64,000 nt of DNA from an uncultured Bacteroides sp. (lineage in GTDB: Bacteria > Bacteroidota > Bacteroidia > Bacteroidales > Bacteroidaceae), in NCBI GenBank assembly GCA_958453305.1, contig CAUDXH010000008.1, forward strand, positions 14,857 through 78,856. Direction: 5' to 3'. Below the pieces are notes generated by a model. That model was not told the origin of the DNA, ran no database searches, and saw only the letters and a list, made by a program, of their open reading frames with translations. Shown here in pieces: positions 36,778 through 45,982 of this stretch; the stretch's first letter is position 1; every line of letters starts with the position of its first letter. The translations under genes and the position numbers were made by a program.

Positions 36778-36785
36778 TATATTTG
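36778..36785 (+). promoter_or_regulatory. -7 box of the M20 deacylase gene
   Basis: TATATTTG fits TAnnTTTG, 25 bp before the ATG at 36811. Confidence 0.55.
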
Positions 36786-36810
36786 TCACTGAAAAAACAA
36801 GCTTTATCCT

Positions 36811-37875
36811 ATGATAGACATCAATTATTATACTTCAGAAGCAGTTACACTGCTCCAGGCCTTAATAGGCATTCCATCCATCAGCCGGGAAGAAGAAGCT
36901 GCTGCCGACTTTCTGCAGACTTACATTGAGGAAAGTGGAATCATGACCGGACGTTCGGGCAACAATATCTGGTGTATCAGCCCCATGTTTGATATGAACA
37001 AGCCCACCATTCTGCTCAATTCGCACATTGACACCGTGAAACCGGTCAACGGATGGAGACGCCAGCCGTTTACGCCCAAGGTGGAAAACGGAAAACTCTA
37101 CGGACTGGGAAGCAATGATGCCGGAGCCAGCCTCGTTTCACTGTTTCAGGTGTACCGCCACTTAAGCAGTACCGAACAAAGCTACAACCTCATTTATCTG
37201 GCTTCATGCGAAGAAGAGGTTTCCGGAAAGAACGGCATTGAAAGCGTATTGCCCAAACTTCCTCCCGTCACCTTGGGAATTGTAGGCGAGCCCACGGAAA
37301 TGCATCCAGCTATTGCTGAAAAAGGACTGATGGTACTCGATGTGACCGCACGCGGAAAATCCGGACATGCTGCCCGAGAAGAAGGCGACAATGCCATTTA
37401 CAAGATGTTGCCCGATGTGGAATGGTTCCGCAGCTACCGTTTTCCCAAAGAATCCCCTCTGCTGGGAGCGGTCAAGATGAGCCTTACACAAATCAATGCA
37501 GGGACCCAGCATAATGTAATCCCCGATGTTTGCACGGCAGTGGTTGACATCCGCAGCAACGAATGTTACTCAAACGAGGAGTTGTTCAATGAAATAGCCA
37601 AACACGTAAGCAGTGAGGTAAAAGCACGCTCTTTCCGCTTAAACTCCTCAAGCATTCCTGCCGACCATCCGTTTGTTAAACGGGCTGTTGAGCTGGGAAG
37701 AGTTCCTTTCGGTTCGCCCACCCTTTCCGACCAAGCCTTAATGAAATTCCCTTCTGTCAAAATCGGTCCGGGAAAATCGGCACGTTCGCATACAGCCGAT
37801 GAATATATCATGATTCATGAGATAGAAGAAGCCATTTCTACTTATATTCAGTTGCTGGACGGGCTGAAGCTGTAA
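36811..37875 (+). CDS. M20-family deacylase, ArgE-like
   Basis: A 354-residue zinc-dependent hydrolase. Metal ligands are visible: LLNSHIDTVKP (His, with catalytic Asp two residues later), LGSNDAGAS (bridging Asp), CEEEVSGKNG (general-base and ligand Glu), GEPTEM and near the end ARSHTADEYI (last His). The dimerisation domain (residues about 165-275) includes GKSGHAAREEGDNA. In Bacteroides this gene is thought to release ornithine from its acylated form in arginine synthesis, where the acyl group is succinyl rather than acetyl; the substrate is inferred, not seen. No other arg gene is adjacent. Confidence 0.87.
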   Translation: MIDINYYTSEAVTLLQALIGIPSISREEEAAADFLQTYIEESGIMTGRSGNNIWCISPMFDMNKPTILLNSHIDTVKPVNGWRRQPFTPKVENGKLYGLGSNDAGASLVSLFQVYRHLSSTEQSYNLIYLASCEEEVSGKNGIESVLPKLPPVTLGIVGEPTEMHPAIAEKGLMVLDVTARGKSGHAAREEGDNAIYKMLPDVEWFRSYRFPKESPLLGAVKMSLTQINAGTQHNVIPDVCTAVVDIRSNECYSNEELFNEIAKHVSSEVKARSFRLNSSSIPADHPFVKRAVELGRVPFGSPTLSDQALMKFPSVKIGPGKSARSHTADEYIMIHEIEEAISTYIQLLDGLKL

Positions 37876-37905
37876 CCTGCTTACCCTGCTCTCTGCAAGG
37901 GGAAA

Positions 37906-37932
37906 GCAAAATGTCGCGCACTGACATTTTGC
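37906..37932 (+). terminator. Terminator of the M20 deacylase gene
   Basis: GCAAAATGTC (37906-37915) pairs perfectly with GACATTTTGC (37923-37932), loop of 7 nt, 30 bp after the stop. A second imperfect 17-bp hairpin follows at 37975-38018. Confidence 0.6.
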
Positions 37933-38120
37933 ATATTTTGCTTCCTGAGAAACGGGTATTTGCTCACTGATATACAGCTGAGTGTTTTTGAAGAAATTCC
38001 ATCAGAAACACTCGGCTGATTCTCAATATAATGACGTTAGTTTTTAACATGCATACTAGAACTTTTATTGTAATATATTATCTCTACACATAATACAATC
38101 TTCTGATTCCTCTTATATTA

Positions 38121-38160
38121 AAAAATATTGGTTGCCGAAAACCATGTCCCGACAACCAAT
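38121..38160 (-). terminator. Terminator at the end of the GH31-GH2-GH3 transcript
   Basis: ATTGGTTG and CAACCAAT (38127-38134 with 38153-38160) extended by a G-U pair to 11 bp. On the minus strand the stem is followed by T-rich sequence (38121-38126). It sits just past the GH3 stop at 38170. Confidence 0.7.
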
Positions 38161-38169
38161 AACGATTTT

Positions 38170-40392
38170 TTATTTATACTCAAATTCCACAATATTTTGC
38201 GTATCAGCTGATGAAGAAGATATATAAGCTTTAAACATGCCCGGCTCTGCAACCCATTCATGTTTGCGGTCATCAAAGAATTGTAAGTCCTCCGGTTTTA
38301 TCGTGAAAGTTATTTCTTTTTCTTCACCTGGTTGAAGTGAGACTTTCTGAAATCCTTTTAACTCTTTCTGCGGACGAAGCAAAGAACATTTTTCATCTCC
38401 AATATATAATTGAACAGTTTCTTTTCCAGCTACCACTCCTGTATTCTTAACCTTTACTGAAATCGACAGGGTTCCTCCTTCATTCATTTGTTTAGTCGAT
38501 AAAACAGGCTTACTATACTTGTAAGTAGTATAACTCAATCCATAGCCAAACGGGAAGAGAGGTTTAATCTTCTTAGTGTCATACCAGCGATACCCAACTA
38601 AAACATCCTCTTTATATTCCTGTTTGATACTATCGCCCGGATAACTCATTTCGCCATAAAAATGAGCCGGACAATCTTTCAGTTTTACCGGATAAGAGAA
38701 AGGAAGCTTCCCGCTAGGATTTACTTTTCCAGTAAGTAGATCAGCCAATGCATCTCCTCCAACCGAACCTAGATACCAGGACTGTACGATAGTGGGAACC
38801 TCTTTTACCCACGGCATCTCGACAGCATTTCCACTTACGATTACAGCTACCAGATTCTTATTTACTTTCAACAAGCCCTTAATCAGTTCATTCTGACCAA
38901 AAGGAAGTTCGTAAGACAAACGGTCACCTCCTTCACAATCTTGGAAATGATTCTTGTTCAATCCGCCAATAAAGATAACCAGATCGGCCTTAGCAGCCTT
39001 TTCTACGGCATCATTACGTAAAGAATCGACTGTAGCCTGAGGTATTTTTTCCTCACGTCCATACATTGGACGGCCAGCTGCATATCCTTGTGCATATACA
39101 ATACGATTGCCAAAGTATTTTTTCAGCCCATCCAACGGTGATATAAATTTCTTCACCTTCAATTCGGAAGAACCTCCTCCCAACATCAAATTACGTGTAG
39201 CATTATCACCTACAACCAATATTTGCTTATACTGATCAGGTGCAACAGGCAATAAAGCTGGTTGCTTTTTGGCTGCTTCATTTTTCAATAGTACGATACC
39301 TTCTGTTGCTACCTGATAAGCAGCCTGTTCATGAGCTTCATTGGTCATCGATCCAAAAGGTTTCTGACGATTCATGGCTGTACGGAAAATCAAGCGCAAG
39401 ACACGAGCAGCCTTATCGTTCACTACCTCCATCGGTATTTTTCCTTCCTTAACCATCTTCAGATAGTTCTTTCCCAAATAGTAGTCGTCATACCCAAACT
39501 CCGACTCAGAAGTCAAGCCATTGGTATACGATCCCATTTCAATATCCAGTCCGTACATGGCAGCTTCATATGTATCATGTGCGGCTCCCCAGTCGGTTAT
39601 CACACACCCGTCGAATCCCCATTCACTTTTCAGTATGTCATTATTCAGCAGTTTATGGTGAGTAGCATGCATTCCGCGTACTTTATTGTATGCTCCCATG
39701 ATGCTCCATACACCACCACGCTGTACGGCAGCTTTAAATGCCGGAAGATAAATTTCATACAAAGCACGATCGCTAACCTGCACATCGATGTGCCCGCGCC
39801 AAAGTTCCTGATTATTTAAAGCATAATGTTTCACACAAGCAGCCACACCGTTTTTCTGAACTTCCTGAATATAAGGAACACACATTTCAGAAGCCAGATA
39901 AGGATCTTCTCCTAAGTATTCAAAATTTCTTCCGTTAAGCGGAGTACGATAAATATTCACCCCCGGTCCTAACAGGACATCTTTCTCGCGGTAACGTGCT
40001 TCTTCACCAATCGCTTTACCATACTTCGCAGCCAAATCCGGATTCCAGCTAGCTGCCAGACAAGTCAACGCCGGAAAAGCTGTACAGCTATCACTCGTCC
40101 ATCCGGCATATCCCCAGTCGTTCCAATTAATTTCGGCACGAACTCCATGTGGTCCGTCACTCATCCACAGTTCAGGAATACCCAAACGTGGACAACCGGG
40201 TGAACTGAATTTACCCTGAGCGTAACTGAGTCTTATCTTCTCTTCCAATGTCATTCGCTTCAGAGCATCCTGTACTCTTACTTCCAACGGCTGTTTATCA
40301 TCCAGATAAACAGGAATATCCGTTTTATTTTGTGCATGTAGCGAAGCACATGCAATACTCAATAATCCTATAAAAATAAACGTCTTTTTCAT
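38170..40392 (-). CDS. GH3 beta-glucosidase (periplasmic)
   Basis: A 740-residue glycoside hydrolase family 3 enzyme. Signal peptide FIFIGLLSIACASLHAQ (Gln after cleavage near 21). The N-terminal barrel contains RLGIPELWMSDGPHGVR, AACVKHYALNNQELWRG and the nucleophile Asp in CVITDWGAAHDTYE (residue 267). The alpha/beta sandwich follows, with LLKNEAAKKQPALLPV and ILVVGDNATRN, and the last 75 residues form a fibronectin-III-like domain (KNTGVVAGKETVQLYIG). It is expected to remove terminal glucose from cello-oligosaccharides left after GH31 and GH2 act. It is last in the GH31-GH2-GH3 transcript (32 bp after GH2). Confidence 0.94.
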   Translation of the reverse strand: MKKTFIFIGLLSIACASLHAQNKTDIPVYLDDKQPLEVRVQDALKRMTLEEKIRLSYAQGKFSSPGCPRLGIPELWMSDGPHGVRAEINWNDWGYAGWTSDSCTAFPALTCLAASWNPDLAAKYGKAIGEEARYREKDVLLGPGVNIYRTPLNGRNFEYLGEDPYLASEMCVPYIQEVQKNGVAACVKHYALNNQELWRGHIDVQVSDRALYEIYLPAFKAAVQRGGVWSIMGAYNKVRGMHATHHKLLNNDILKSEWGFDGCVITDWGAAHDTYEAAMYGLDIEMGSYTNGLTSESEFGYDDYYLGKNYLKMVKEGKIPMEVVNDKAARVLRLIFRTAMNRQKPFGSMTNEAHEQAAYQVATEGIVLLKNEAAKKQPALLPVAPDQYKQILVVGDNATRNLMLGGGSSELKVKKFISPLDGLKKYFGNRIVYAQGYAAGRPMYGREEKIPQATVDSLRNDAVEKAAKADLVIFIGGLNKNHFQDCEGGDRLSYELPFGQNELIKGLLKVNKNLVAVIVSGNAVEMPWVKEVPTIVQSWYLGSVGGDALADLLTGKVNPSGKLPFSYPVKLKDCPAHFYGEMSYPGDSIKQEYKEDVLVGYRWYDTKKIKPLFPFGYGLSYTTYKYSKPVLSTKQMNEGGTLSISVKVKNTGVVAGKETVQLYIGDEKCSLLRPQKELKGFQKVSLQPGEEKEITFTIKPEDLQFFDDRKHEWVAEPGMFKAYISSSSADTQNIVEFEYK

Positions 40393-40424
40393 AATATTCT
40401 TTTTTCTTTTCTGCCAAGATAATA

Positions 40425-42941
40425 TTATTCTGAAACAATATCAGCTACAGCTTCTTTTAATCCCTCAGAAATCGCTTTCAAACGTGCTGCTCCTGTTTTT
40501 CCATTATTCTGCAATACGACCAAGCATTTACCGTTGAACGCCTTTCGTTTATTATCTTTAAAACGTTCCATCGAAGTCTGGCTTCCATTGTCAACTCCAG
40601 CTATAAACAGGTTTCCTTCTACCTCAAAACGAATCAGATTATCCGCAAGAGGACAAATATTTCCTTCGGCATCCAAGATTTCTACTGTTACAAAACTCAA
40701 ATCAGTACCGTCTGCTTTCAAGATATTTCTGTCTGGAGTCAGACGTATCATACTCGGTGTTCCCACTGTACGAATTTCTTTTTCGGCAACCACTGTTCCT
40801 GCTTTTCGAGCAACAACCTTTACACTTCCCGGCTCATATTTTACATGCCAGGAAACATGTAAATGATTATCATCTTTCGATTTTATTCCTTGTGATTTAC
40901 CATTCACAAACAGTTCCACTTCATCTGCCTGATTGTAATAACACCACATATCAACATCCTGTCCCTCGGTCCAGTTCCAATGCGGGAAAAGATGCAAGAC
41001 TTGTTTATCTGTCCATTCCGACTGATAGAGATAGTATACATCTTTAGGGAAACCAGCCAAATCAACAATACCAAAATATGAACTGCGTGCGGGCCAGCCA
41101 TAAGGAGTCGGTTCACCGATATAGTCGAAACCAGTCCATACATATTGCCCGCTGATAAAATCATTTTTCTTTATCAACAGCAAACTTTCTTCATGAGTAT
41201 TTCCCCAGGGAACATGACAGTTTTCATAAGAAGAACATGCAAATGTTGAATCATAAAATGGTTTATCCCAGCGTTCAGGCCAAATAAACATCTGGTCGCT
41301 CGGCATCCGGTAATATCCACGTGTCATCAGAGCCGAATTACTTTCCGTAATGATAAACGGTTTGCCAGGGAAATTCTTTGGAACCTCAGGAATGTTGACA
41401 TTATGATAATTATAGCCAATGATATCCAACGCTCCGGAACGGAACAAATGATTAGCAGGATTAGGTTCATTGCATCCTGCTGTAATCGGACGAGTCGGAT
41501 CCAAGGTTCTTACAAAATCGGCCAGTTTCTTTGTAAGTAAAGAATTTACACTTTCTTCACCTTCCTTAGCCAGCATGTCTGCCGAGTGGCCGAAATTCAG
41601 AATCAGGTTAGCTTCTTCCAGACTTAAAGTATCAGCCTGCGCATCACTCCATTGTTCTAATACCTCATTTCCGATACTCCACATAAAAATAGAAGGATGA
41701 TTACGGTCGCGAAAAATAAAATCGTGCAAATCTTTTTCATGCCATTCATTGAAATAACGTGCATAATCATGAGCAGTCTTTTTCTTGCGCCACATGTCAA
41801 ACGCTTCATCCATTACAATAAATCCCATACGGTCGCACAAATCAAGCAGTTCTGGTGCCGGAGGATTATGTGAACAACGGATACCATTACAGCCCATTTC
41901 TTTCAAGATCTGCAACTGACGTTCGATGGCACGTACATTGACCGCTGCTCCCAGACATCCCAAATCATGATGCATGCAGACACCATTTATTTTGACCGGC
42001 TTGCCATTCAGCGTAAACCCTTTCGCAGCATCAAAAGAAAACGTACGAATACCAACAGGAGTTACATAACGATCTACACATTGTCCATCTTTCTGAATTT
42101 CTGTAACCAAGGTATACATGTAAGGACGTTCAATACTCCACAATAAAGGAGAACTTACCTTTAAATCTTGAGAAACATCAACAGCCTTTCCTGCTATTGT
42201 ATTCAGAGAAGACTCTGCCTGAGCAACTTTCTTTCCCTCTGCATCTTGCAGGATAGAATAAACAGATACTCCAGCAGCTGCCTGCGTTCCTATATTCTCA
42301 ACCGTTGTAACGACTTTCAAAGAAGCCTCCTGAGTATCAACACTTGTTGCAGTAACATAGGTTCCCCACTCTGCAACACGGATATCTCCTGTTTTCACCA
42401 ACCATACGTTACGATAAATACCACATCCCGAATACCAGCGAGAATTAGGCTGTTCAGCATTATCAACACGTACAGCTATCACATTCTTTTCTCCCCACTT
42501 CAGATATGGAGTTAAATCGTAACTGAATGAAATATATCCATAAGGACGCTTGCCTAACGAAATTCCATTAATAAAAACTTCCGAATTCATGTAAACTCCA
42601 TCAAACTCGATACGAAAATGTTTTCCTTTATCTCCGTCCGCTGGAATAAACGTCTTCCGATACCATCCGATACCACCAGGCAAAGCACCTCCACCTGTTC
42701 CCGAAGGATTATCCTGACTGAAATCTCCTTCGATGGCCCAGTCATGGGGTAAATTTAATTTTCTCCAACCCGAGTCAGCAAAATCTACTTGTGCAGCCAA
42801 TGAATCATCACTCAGAGAAAAACACCATCCGTCATTAAAGCTCAGTCTTTCTCTCGGCTCAGAAGAAGGAGAGCTGCATGCTCCCAATAAGAACATGCAG
42901 CACACTCCTATTATAATAGATTGAATAAATTTATGACTCAT
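40425..42941 (-). CDS. GH2 beta-galactosidase-type lipoprotein
   Basis: An 838-residue family 2 glycosidase with lipobox MFLLGAC (Cys near 21). Domain order: sugar-binding jelly roll (about 35-200, with LPHDWAIEGDF and GGIGWYRKTF), Ig-like domain, then TIM barrel with the acid/base Glu in MWSIGNEVLEQW (residue 426) and the nucleophile Glu in FIITESNS (residue 533), then C-terminal Ig-like domains with VELFVNGKSQG. Its place next to GH31 fits removal of terminal galactose from xyloglucan side chains, as shown for GH2 in the B. ovatus locus; the specificity is inferred. It starts 5 bp after the GH31 stop, so translational coupling is likely. Confidence 0.93.
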   Translation of the reverse strand: MSHKFIQSIIIGVCCMFLLGACSSPSSEPRERLSFNDGWCFSLSDDSLAAQVDFADSGWRKLNLPHDWAIEGDFSQDNPSGTGGGALPGGIGWYRKTFIPADGDKGKHFRIEFDGVYMNSEVFINGISLGKRPYGYISFSYDLTPYLKWGEKNVIAVRVDNAEQPNSRWYSGCGIYRNVWLVKTGDIRVAEWGTYVTATSVDTQEASLKVVTTVENIGTQAAAGVSVYSILQDAEGKKVAQAESSLNTIAGKAVDVSQDLKVSSPLLWSIERPYMYTLVTEIQKDGQCVDRYVTPVGIRTFSFDAAKGFTLNGKPVKINGVCMHHDLGCLGAAVNVRAIERQLQILKEMGCNGIRCSHNPPAPELLDLCDRMGFIVMDEAFDMWRKKKTAHDYARYFNEWHEKDLHDFIFRDRNHPSIFMWSIGNEVLEQWSDAQADTLSLEEANLILNFGHSADMLAKEGEESVNSLLTKKLADFVRTLDPTRPITAGCNEPNPANHLFRSGALDIIGYNYHNVNIPEVPKNFPGKPFIITESNSALMTRGYYRMPSDQMFIWPERWDKPFYDSTFACSSYENCHVPWGNTHEESLLLIKKNDFISGQYVWTGFDYIGEPTPYGWPARSSYFGIVDLAGFPKDVYYLYQSEWTDKQVLHLFPHWNWTEGQDVDMWCYYNQADEVELFVNGKSQGIKSKDDNHLHVSWHVKYEPGSVKVVARKAGTVVAEKEIRTVGTPSMIRLTPDRNILKADGTDLSFVTVEILDAEGNICPLADNLIRFEVEGNLFIAGVDNGSQTSMERFKDNKRKAFNGKCLVVLQNNGKTGAARLKAISEGLKEAVADIVSE

Positions 42942-42946
42942 AAATT

Positions 42947-45829
42947 TTACAACTGAATGGTTTGTGAAGTTCCATTATATTTTACAACAATACCTTTAGC
43001 ATTCATATCGAACGGCTTCGGGCTATTGGCATTCACTTGAATTATTTCGAATGTACGTTCTTTCAACATACCGTCAAACTCACCTGTACGTTCTCCTATT
43101 ACCAATTGCTTTTTAGCTTCGTTGTAAGTCATCGGAATCATCGCATATTTACCTTGCTCATAATTATAGTTTACACCTTCATCTTCATATAAAGTAAAGG
43201 CAGCATCCGCACCCTGATAAACATACAACTTGATATGTTCTGCCTGCTTTTCATCCGTATACTGGATCTCAGGACCGAAAGGTACAATTGAACCGGCACG
43301 CACGAACAACGGAATACGTTCGTAAGGAGCCTCTACCATTTTCTTCTCACCACCTTCCTGGAACTTGCCGGTATAGAAGTCGTACCATCCTGCTGATTTC
43401 GGGAAATATACCTCGCGACTTCTGTCACCGTAATGATAAACCGGAGAAACCATGAATGACGGACCGAACATGAACTGATCGCCAACATTGTTTACATTCG
43501 TATCGGCAGTAAAGTCCATTACCAGCGGACGCATAATCGTATAGTCGTTAAACCATGTCATACCAGCCAGTGAGTAGATATACGGCATCATGCGGTAACG
43601 CAGTTTAGAATAATAAACAACCGAATTGTAAGCCGGATGACCTTCGGGAGCAATTTCCCATATTTCGCGGAACGGATATTGTCCGTGTGCACGATACAAC
43701 GGACAGAATGCACCAAACTGATACCAGCGTGCATTCAGTTCACGCCATTCCTTATAATCAGCATTTTCTGTTTTTGTTTCATTCCACTGTTTCTGTCCTG
43801 CTACATAGCGGTTCTCTACACAGAAACCACCAATATCCATTGTCCAGTAAGGTATACCACTTACTGCAAAATTCAATCCGGCAGTAATCTGTGCCTTCAT
43901 ATCTTCCCAGCGGGTTCCTATATCACCACTCCATGTAGCTGTAGAATAACGCTGCAAACCGGCAAATCCAGAACGGGTAAGCAGGAAGACACGCTTATTG
44001 TTGTCTACACTGCGCTGGCCGTCATAGATTGCTTCAGCATTCATCAGTGCATAAGCATTGAAATATTCGGCAGAAGGTCCCAATGCTGTAGGACCGCATA
44101 AATCCTTGCGATATTGCAAATCCGTACAGTCGCGTACGTTCGGTTCGCTGGCATCCATCCACCAGGCATCAATACCCAACGGATAATAATGTTCGTACAT
44201 CTGCTTCCAGAACAATTTACGTGCATCTGCATCGTAGGCTTCATAGAAACCATAATGATAACCCGGACCTACCCAGTCTTTCAGGCTGTCCTTAACTGAC
44301 TGCTGATAAATCCAGCCATTCTTATCAAACTCCTTGTAATGTTCAGTTGTTACATAGAATTTCGGCCATACGGAAATCATCATATGTCCGTGCATGGCAT
44401 GAATGGAGTCGACCATAGCTTGAGGATCAGGGAAACGGTTCTTGTCGAATTCATGACTTCCCCAGGCATCTTCCGGCCAGTGATTCCAGTCGAGGACAAT
44501 ATTGTCAATCGGAATCTGACGGTCGCGGAAACCTTTCAATGCACCAAGCATTTCATCAGAGGTATTATACTTTTCACGGCTCTGCCAGAATCCCATCGCC
44601 CATTTCGGCATGATAGGAGCTTTTCTGGTAAGAGTACGGTAACCGCTGATTACATCATCCATATTATCACCGGCTACAAAATAATAATCAAGCTGCTTGG
44701 TCATTTCACTCCACCACGACTGCTTGCCCTGTTCTTTCGGATCAACTGGGCTCAGTACACGCAGTCCCGAGTAAGAAACAGCTCCATCCGGCTCCCATTC
44801 TATTTTAAGAGGAACTTTCTTTCCAGCTTCCAGGTTGACAGCAAATTTATAACTGTTCGGATTCCATGCCGTACGCCAGCGTTCAGGAACTACCAGTTCA
44901 TTATTTATATATACTTTCGTATAACCGGCATAATAAAGGATAAACTTAAACTCACCCGATTCTGAAGGTTCAATCATACCTTCATACGTTACTTTTGCTC
45001 CCATAAACGGGAAATTCTCAGGCAGGTTAACTACCTTCGACAAGTCTTCACGTTTCAGATGTTCGAAATAAAGAGAAGACTCACGGCGAACAATGGTTTC
45101 TGCTCCTGACTTTGCATCAGGTACATAAGTACCGGTCAGCGCTCCATCCTTGCCGTCCTTGTCATATAGTTTAAATACCTGTCCTAGCTGAGAATAGTCA
45201 TTGGGGTTACCAAAACGACAAAGAGAATAACTGTCCAACAGAACACCATAATTCTTGTTCGATACAATGAATGGAACAGATACCTTTGTATTATACTGGA
45301 ACAACTCTTCGTTCTTTCCTTTATAGTTGAATTCTTCTGCCTGATGCTGGCCCAGCCCGTAAAAAGCTTCATCATCGGGAGATTCGAATACCTGACGGAT
45401 TGAATATCCTTTGGTACCTTCCACTTCGATAGGAGTAAATGTCTTTCCTCCCCCCTTATTTTCCTGAAGAATCATCTTTCCGTTTTCATCCGTAAACCAA
45501 ACTTCACCGGTAGAGCTTAAAACAAAAGCCTTGACTTCTTTGGTTGAAACAGTGATTGTATCTCCCTGCTGTGAAACAGTAAACGGAGTCTGTTTTTCCT
45601 GAGGAACAACAACCAGACTCTTTGAATCGGTAAATTTGCTTTCCGGAGTAGCAGATACATGTATCAACTTATCTCCCATTACCTGAAAACGAACCAGGCG
45701 AGTATCCTGTCCTCCCTTTTGCTGAACCTTAACGATGACACCATTATCTGTCTGTTCATAGACCTTGCCAGAGCAGGACCCAAAAATCAGCCCTGCCAAC
45801 AAACAGTAAGAAATGTTTTTCATATTCAT
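42947..45829 (-). CDS. GH31 alpha-xylosidase with PA14 insert
   Basis: A protein of about 960 residues. I start at MNMKNISY (45829); MKNISY two codons later is equally good. Lipobox LIFGSC (near residue 18). The N-terminal beta-sandwich is interrupted by a PA14 domain (about 235-360, with EGMIEPSESGEFKFILYYAG and YINNELVVPERWR). The catalytic barrel has the nucleophile Asp in DAWWMDASEPN (about 559) and the acid/base Asp in ATWSGDIGTRWEDM. A PA14 inserted in GH31 is the layout of xyloglucan alpha-xylosidases from B. ovatus and Cellvibrio, which release xylose from the non-reducing end. First gene of the GH31-GH2-GH3 operon, with a promoter carrying the locus operator. Confidence 0.93.
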   Translation of the reverse strand: MNMKNISYCLLAGLIFGSCSGKVYEQTDNGVIVKVQQKGGQDTRLVRFQVMGDKLIHVSATPESKFTDSKSLVVVPQEKQTPFTVSQQGDTITVSTKEVKAFVLSSTGEVWFTDENGKMILQENKGGGKTFTPIEVEGTKGYSIRQVFESPDDEAFYGLGQHQAEEFNYKGKNEELFQYNTKVSVPFIVSNKNYGVLLDSYSLCRFGNPNDYSQLGQVFKLYDKDGKDGALTGTYVPDAKSGAETIVRRESSLYFEHLKREDLSKVVNLPENFPFMGAKVTYEGMIEPSESGEFKFILYYAGYTKVYINNELVVPERWRTAWNPNSYKFAVNLEAGKKVPLKIEWEPDGAVSYSGLRVLSPVDPKEQGKQSWWSEMTKQLDYYFVAGDNMDDVISGYRTLTRKAPIMPKWAMGFWQSREKYNTSDEMLGALKGFRDRQIPIDNIVLDWNHWPEDAWGSHEFDKNRFPDPQAMVDSIHAMHGHMMISVWPKFYVTTEHYKEFDKNGWIYQQSVKDSLKDWVGPGYHYGFYEAYDADARKLFWKQMYEHYYPLGIDAWWMDASEPNVRDCTDLQYRKDLCGPTALGPSAEYFNAYALMNAEAIYDGQRSVDNNKRVFLLTRSGFAGLQRYSTATWSGDIGTRWEDMKAQITAGLNFAVSGIPYWTMDIGGFCVENRYVAGQKQWNETKTENADYKEWRELNARWYQFGAFCPLYRAHGQYPFREIWEIAPEGHPAYNSVVYYSKLRYRMMPYIYSLAGMTWFNDYTIMRPLVMDFTADTNVNNVGDQFMFGPSFMVSPVYHYGDRSREVYFPKSAGWYDFYTGKFQEGGEKKMVEAPYERIPLFVRAGSIVPFGPEIQYTDEKQAEHIKLYVYQGADAAFTLYEDEGVNYNYEQGKYAMIPMTYNEAKKQLVIGERTGEFDGMLKERTFEIIQVNANSPKPFDMNAKGIVVKYNGTSQTIQL

Positions 45830-45877
45830 AAACCTATGCTTAAAGTTAAATACTAAATACATCTTTATCTCGTATTG

Positions 45878-45885
45878 CAAATTTA
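45878..45885 (-). promoter_or_regulatory. -7 box of the GH31 operon
   Basis: The minus strand reads TAAATTTG, matching TAnnTTTG, about 48 bp before the GH31 start. Confidence 0.65.
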
Positions 45886-45913
45886 AACATTCCCCTATAA
45901 AACAACCAGTTAT

Positions 45914-45942
45914 AATGTTTTACAAAAGGGAAAGTTTTCAAT
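45914..45942 (-). promoter_or_regulatory. Putative HTCS operator, GH31 copy
   Basis: 29-bp element, 28 bp upstream of the -7 box at 45878-45885. In gene direction its promoter-proximal half reads CCCTTTTGTAAAACATT, differing by one base from the copy before the GH3 gene at 61459. The distal half is the most diverged of the four copies. Confidence 0.6.
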
Positions 45943-45982
45943 ACATAGGTCTATCAAATGTTTCTAACTTAGGTATAATTTG

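Noticed and set aside
37975..38018. Imperfect 17-bp hairpin as a regulatory RNA
   Set aside because: Two mismatches and a 10-nt loop between convergent genes; a second terminator is the simpler reading.
44339..44965. 208-codon frame opposite the GH31 gene
   Set aside because: Antisense shadow inside the catalytic and PA14 coding sequence, with no domain.
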